Of a stretch of 64,000 nucleotides of DNA, positions 12,420 through 64,000 are shown piece after piece. The DNA comes from Malurus cyaneus samueli (taxonomy: Eukaryota > Chordata > Aves > Passeriformes > Maluridae), in assembly GCA_009741485.1 (NCBI GenBank), contig CM019238.1:7545477-7609476 (forward strand). Direction: 5' to 3'. The notes under the pieces were generated by a model. It was given only the letters and a program-made list of their open reading frames with translations. It was not told the DNA's origin and did no database searches. Positions within the stretch are counted from its first letter, which is position 1. Each line of letters begins with the position of its first letter. The translations under genes and the position numbers were made by a program.

Positions 12420-13449
12420 GGTTTCCACCAGCTTATGCTTTATTTTATTCAGAAGGTTTCTTAGTGTATACACTATTTTGGATAAAACATGAGACCACTT
12501 CAGACTTGAAGTTTCATGTAGGCATCATCCTAAATGCTTTGGTAACTGGATATTCCCAAAGGACAGGTTTGGTTAAACCAAACTGGTTACTAAAATGTGA
12601 ATGTGACTTGTATTCTTAAAAGAAGGATACAGAATATGGCTAATAATTCACATATTTTCACAAGATATAAAAACCCTTTTCAAGTGGATTGGGATATCTA
12701 AGCACAAATAAAAACCACTGATAGCTTGGTGTACGACATTTAAAACCCTGATGAAAATTACTTCAGAATAATTGTGCATTCCCCAAATATATCAGGTTGG
12801 CAACTGAGGAAGGAAATGAAAAACTAAATGAATAAATTGGCATAAGAGGGGTAAATTCTCTCTGTACCACAAGTTTCATAATAAAATACTGTCTTTTAAT
12901 TTTAGACATAAGGATTTTTTGTATCAGTCTGGTTTGTTTCTAAATGACTGAACGTTTAGACTAAAAAGGTGTTTACACAATATACACATTTCATTACTTA
13001 CAAAGAGAAATAAGCTTAAAATTTCATATTAAAAACCTGGGATACAGTAGGGTTAGTAGCACCATGAAAAATGTTTTTCAAAACTGCAGTCTTGTTATTT
13101 TAAACATAGTCAGTGCGTCGTGTTCTTCTCTGTTCTCTTGGTTGATCAAAAAGGTGCCATTTTGGTACAGGGAGAGAAATGAAAATTTTCATCTTCTGAT
13201 TCTTTGTGAACTTCGAGTGTTCTTTTCTGTTTCCAAGAGGTCAATTCTTTCACCTTAGTCCTGTCGTCAAATACATACTGAACAACCCTTAGTTTGGCAC
13301 GTGAGTGAGGTACACTTGAATTTGCACGGTTAAAACAGTTTGGATTTGTTTTTTTTTCTTTTCTTTCTGCACAGTAGCACCATTGTTGCAGCTGGAAGAC
13401 AGTGCATCTTAGGAATTTTCAACTGTTTTATAAAACATTCTCCAAGATG
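12420..13449 (-). other. COL4A5: COL4A5 3'UTR (3' limit approximate)
   Basis: AT-rich sequence directly after the stop codon with no long reading frame. Its length to the signals near 12440 is about 1 kb, similar to the mammalian 3'UTR. A plus-strand frame at 13064-13258 is fortuitous. Confidence 0.6.
12439..12449 (-). promoter_or_regulatory. Candidate poly(A) signals of COL4A5
   Basis: Two overlapping AATAAA hexamers on the minus strand, 1 kb past the stop codon. A GT-containing stretch (agctggtgg) lies just downstream. AATAAA also occurs on this strand near 11610 and 11663, so the true site is unproven. Confidence 0.45.
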
Positions 13450-63190
<49,741 letters not shown>

Positions 63191-64000
63191 CTTTAAAGAC
63201 ATAAGAAAAAAAAATATTGTTTTTAATTGTTATAAGACTACACGAAGTCTTTAACATTGTCATAAAAATTAAAAAGTCTAAAATGTAAGCTTACAAAGTT
63301 TGTTTTCTAGCCATTATACAAGTGTTCAAAGCAGACTCAGTTGACTGAAAGTTCAATCACCTTTGATAATACTTTTTTTTGCAAGTATTTCACAGTTAGT
63401 TTTAGATTTCCAAATTTATGCTTAAACAGTACAATCTAACATCTATAGCCAAAAGCACTTCATAAAACATGCTGGCTGCTCAGCACATCTCCAACTGAGA
63501 AGAGCCCAGTTATGCTTCCCACCAGTAGATGTCAGGTTTTGCACAAGAGTTTAATCAAGCATGAAGCTTTTGAGCATATTTGTGTGATAGTTATTAGACA
63601 AAAGCTTACTGCATGATTATTTATTCCCCACACTGCTCAGTTACCGAGCAAACCCATTTTAAGAACTCTAGATTTGATATAGCTACAGTCAACACCAGTG
63701 CAAAGCATGACAAATCAGCTCCAACAGTCTCTAGCATAACGTAACAGTCAATCTGATTGAATGACAGTCAGATTTTAAGGAGTTCAAAGGAAAGGGATAC
63801 AGAAGCTTGGTTCACAGAGAAGATCCAAGTTAAGTAACATTTCTATACCAAGTTTGCTTAGATTACATTCTTCTACCTCCACTCTAACTTGGGATATTCA
63901 TTAGAGTTCTGTGTTGAACTCAGAGATTAACAAATGTATATACAGAAGTGAGATTTCTAGAAGAAAATTTTGGTACAATGTTTCCACATGGTACATGTTT
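63191..64000 (-). other. COL4A5 intron 1, 3' part
   Basis: AT-rich sequence upstream of exon 2 with no signal-peptide exon. Exon 1 and the promoter, shared with COL4A6 in vertebrates, must lie further right. Confidence 0.75.

Noticed and set aside
63191..64000. COL4A5 exon 1 inside the window
   Set aside because: No signal-peptide frame followed by a donor is present upstream of exon 2. The sequence is AT-rich intron.

Overview
The window is vertebrate nuclear DNA, most probably avian. It holds 50 of the 51 standard exons of a type IV collagen gene on the minus strand in about 50 kb, with short introns and very few transposon remnants. The corresponding human locus is several times larger. 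The gene is COL4A5, the alpha-5(IV) chain of basement-membrane collagen. This rests on the Gly-X-Y reading frame, on non-collagenous interruptions shared with alpha-5, and on the C-terminal NC1 domain, which reads [16 protein letters not shown] then [18 protein letters not shown] (alpha-1 differs at both places).

Layout, in the direction of transcription (right to left). Intron 1 occupies 63191-64000, so exon 1 (signal peptide) and the promoter lie beyond the right edge. Exon 2 (63131-63190) carries the first 7S cysteines. Exons 3-46 (57957 down to 17267) encode the interrupted triple helix. Exon 47 (15794-16006) crosses from helix into NC1, and exons 48-51 (15449 down to 13450) finish NC1 and the stop codon. 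The 3'UTR follows, with candidate poly(A) signals near 12440. Exon numbers use the classical 51-exon scheme, in which the optional 9-bp exons are 41a and 41b. All junctions are GT/AG and stay in frame. Exons 2-51 add up to 1,658 codons plus stop. If exon 1 encodes 27 residues as in mammals, the chain would be 1,685 aa, the length I recall for the human major isoform.

Alternative splicing: both 9-bp microexons (41a at 22565-22573, 41b at 20306-20314) are present, each adding one Gly-X-Y triplet in frame. Their flanking introns resemble each other. A third candidate microexon of the same form sits between exons 30 and 31 (34909-34917). I know of no description of it, and it is the most novel candidate here.

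Left part (1 to about 12.4 kb): no gene is fully supported. A strong polypyrimidine-AG acceptor at 5313 starts an AU-rich stretch that may be the terminal 3'UTR exon of a convergent plus-strand gene. By vertebrate synteny IRS4 is the candidate, but this is inference. Positions 1571-4036 carry what looks like an assembly fault: a direct duplicate of about 960 bp differing almost only by small indels, a 10-N gap, and a 177-bp inverted copy joined exactly to the duplicate. Other items are an ancient SINE-like relic (about 10830-11080), a perfect 16-bp hairpin (8172-8213), a CA microsatellite and a 19-bp tandem repeat.
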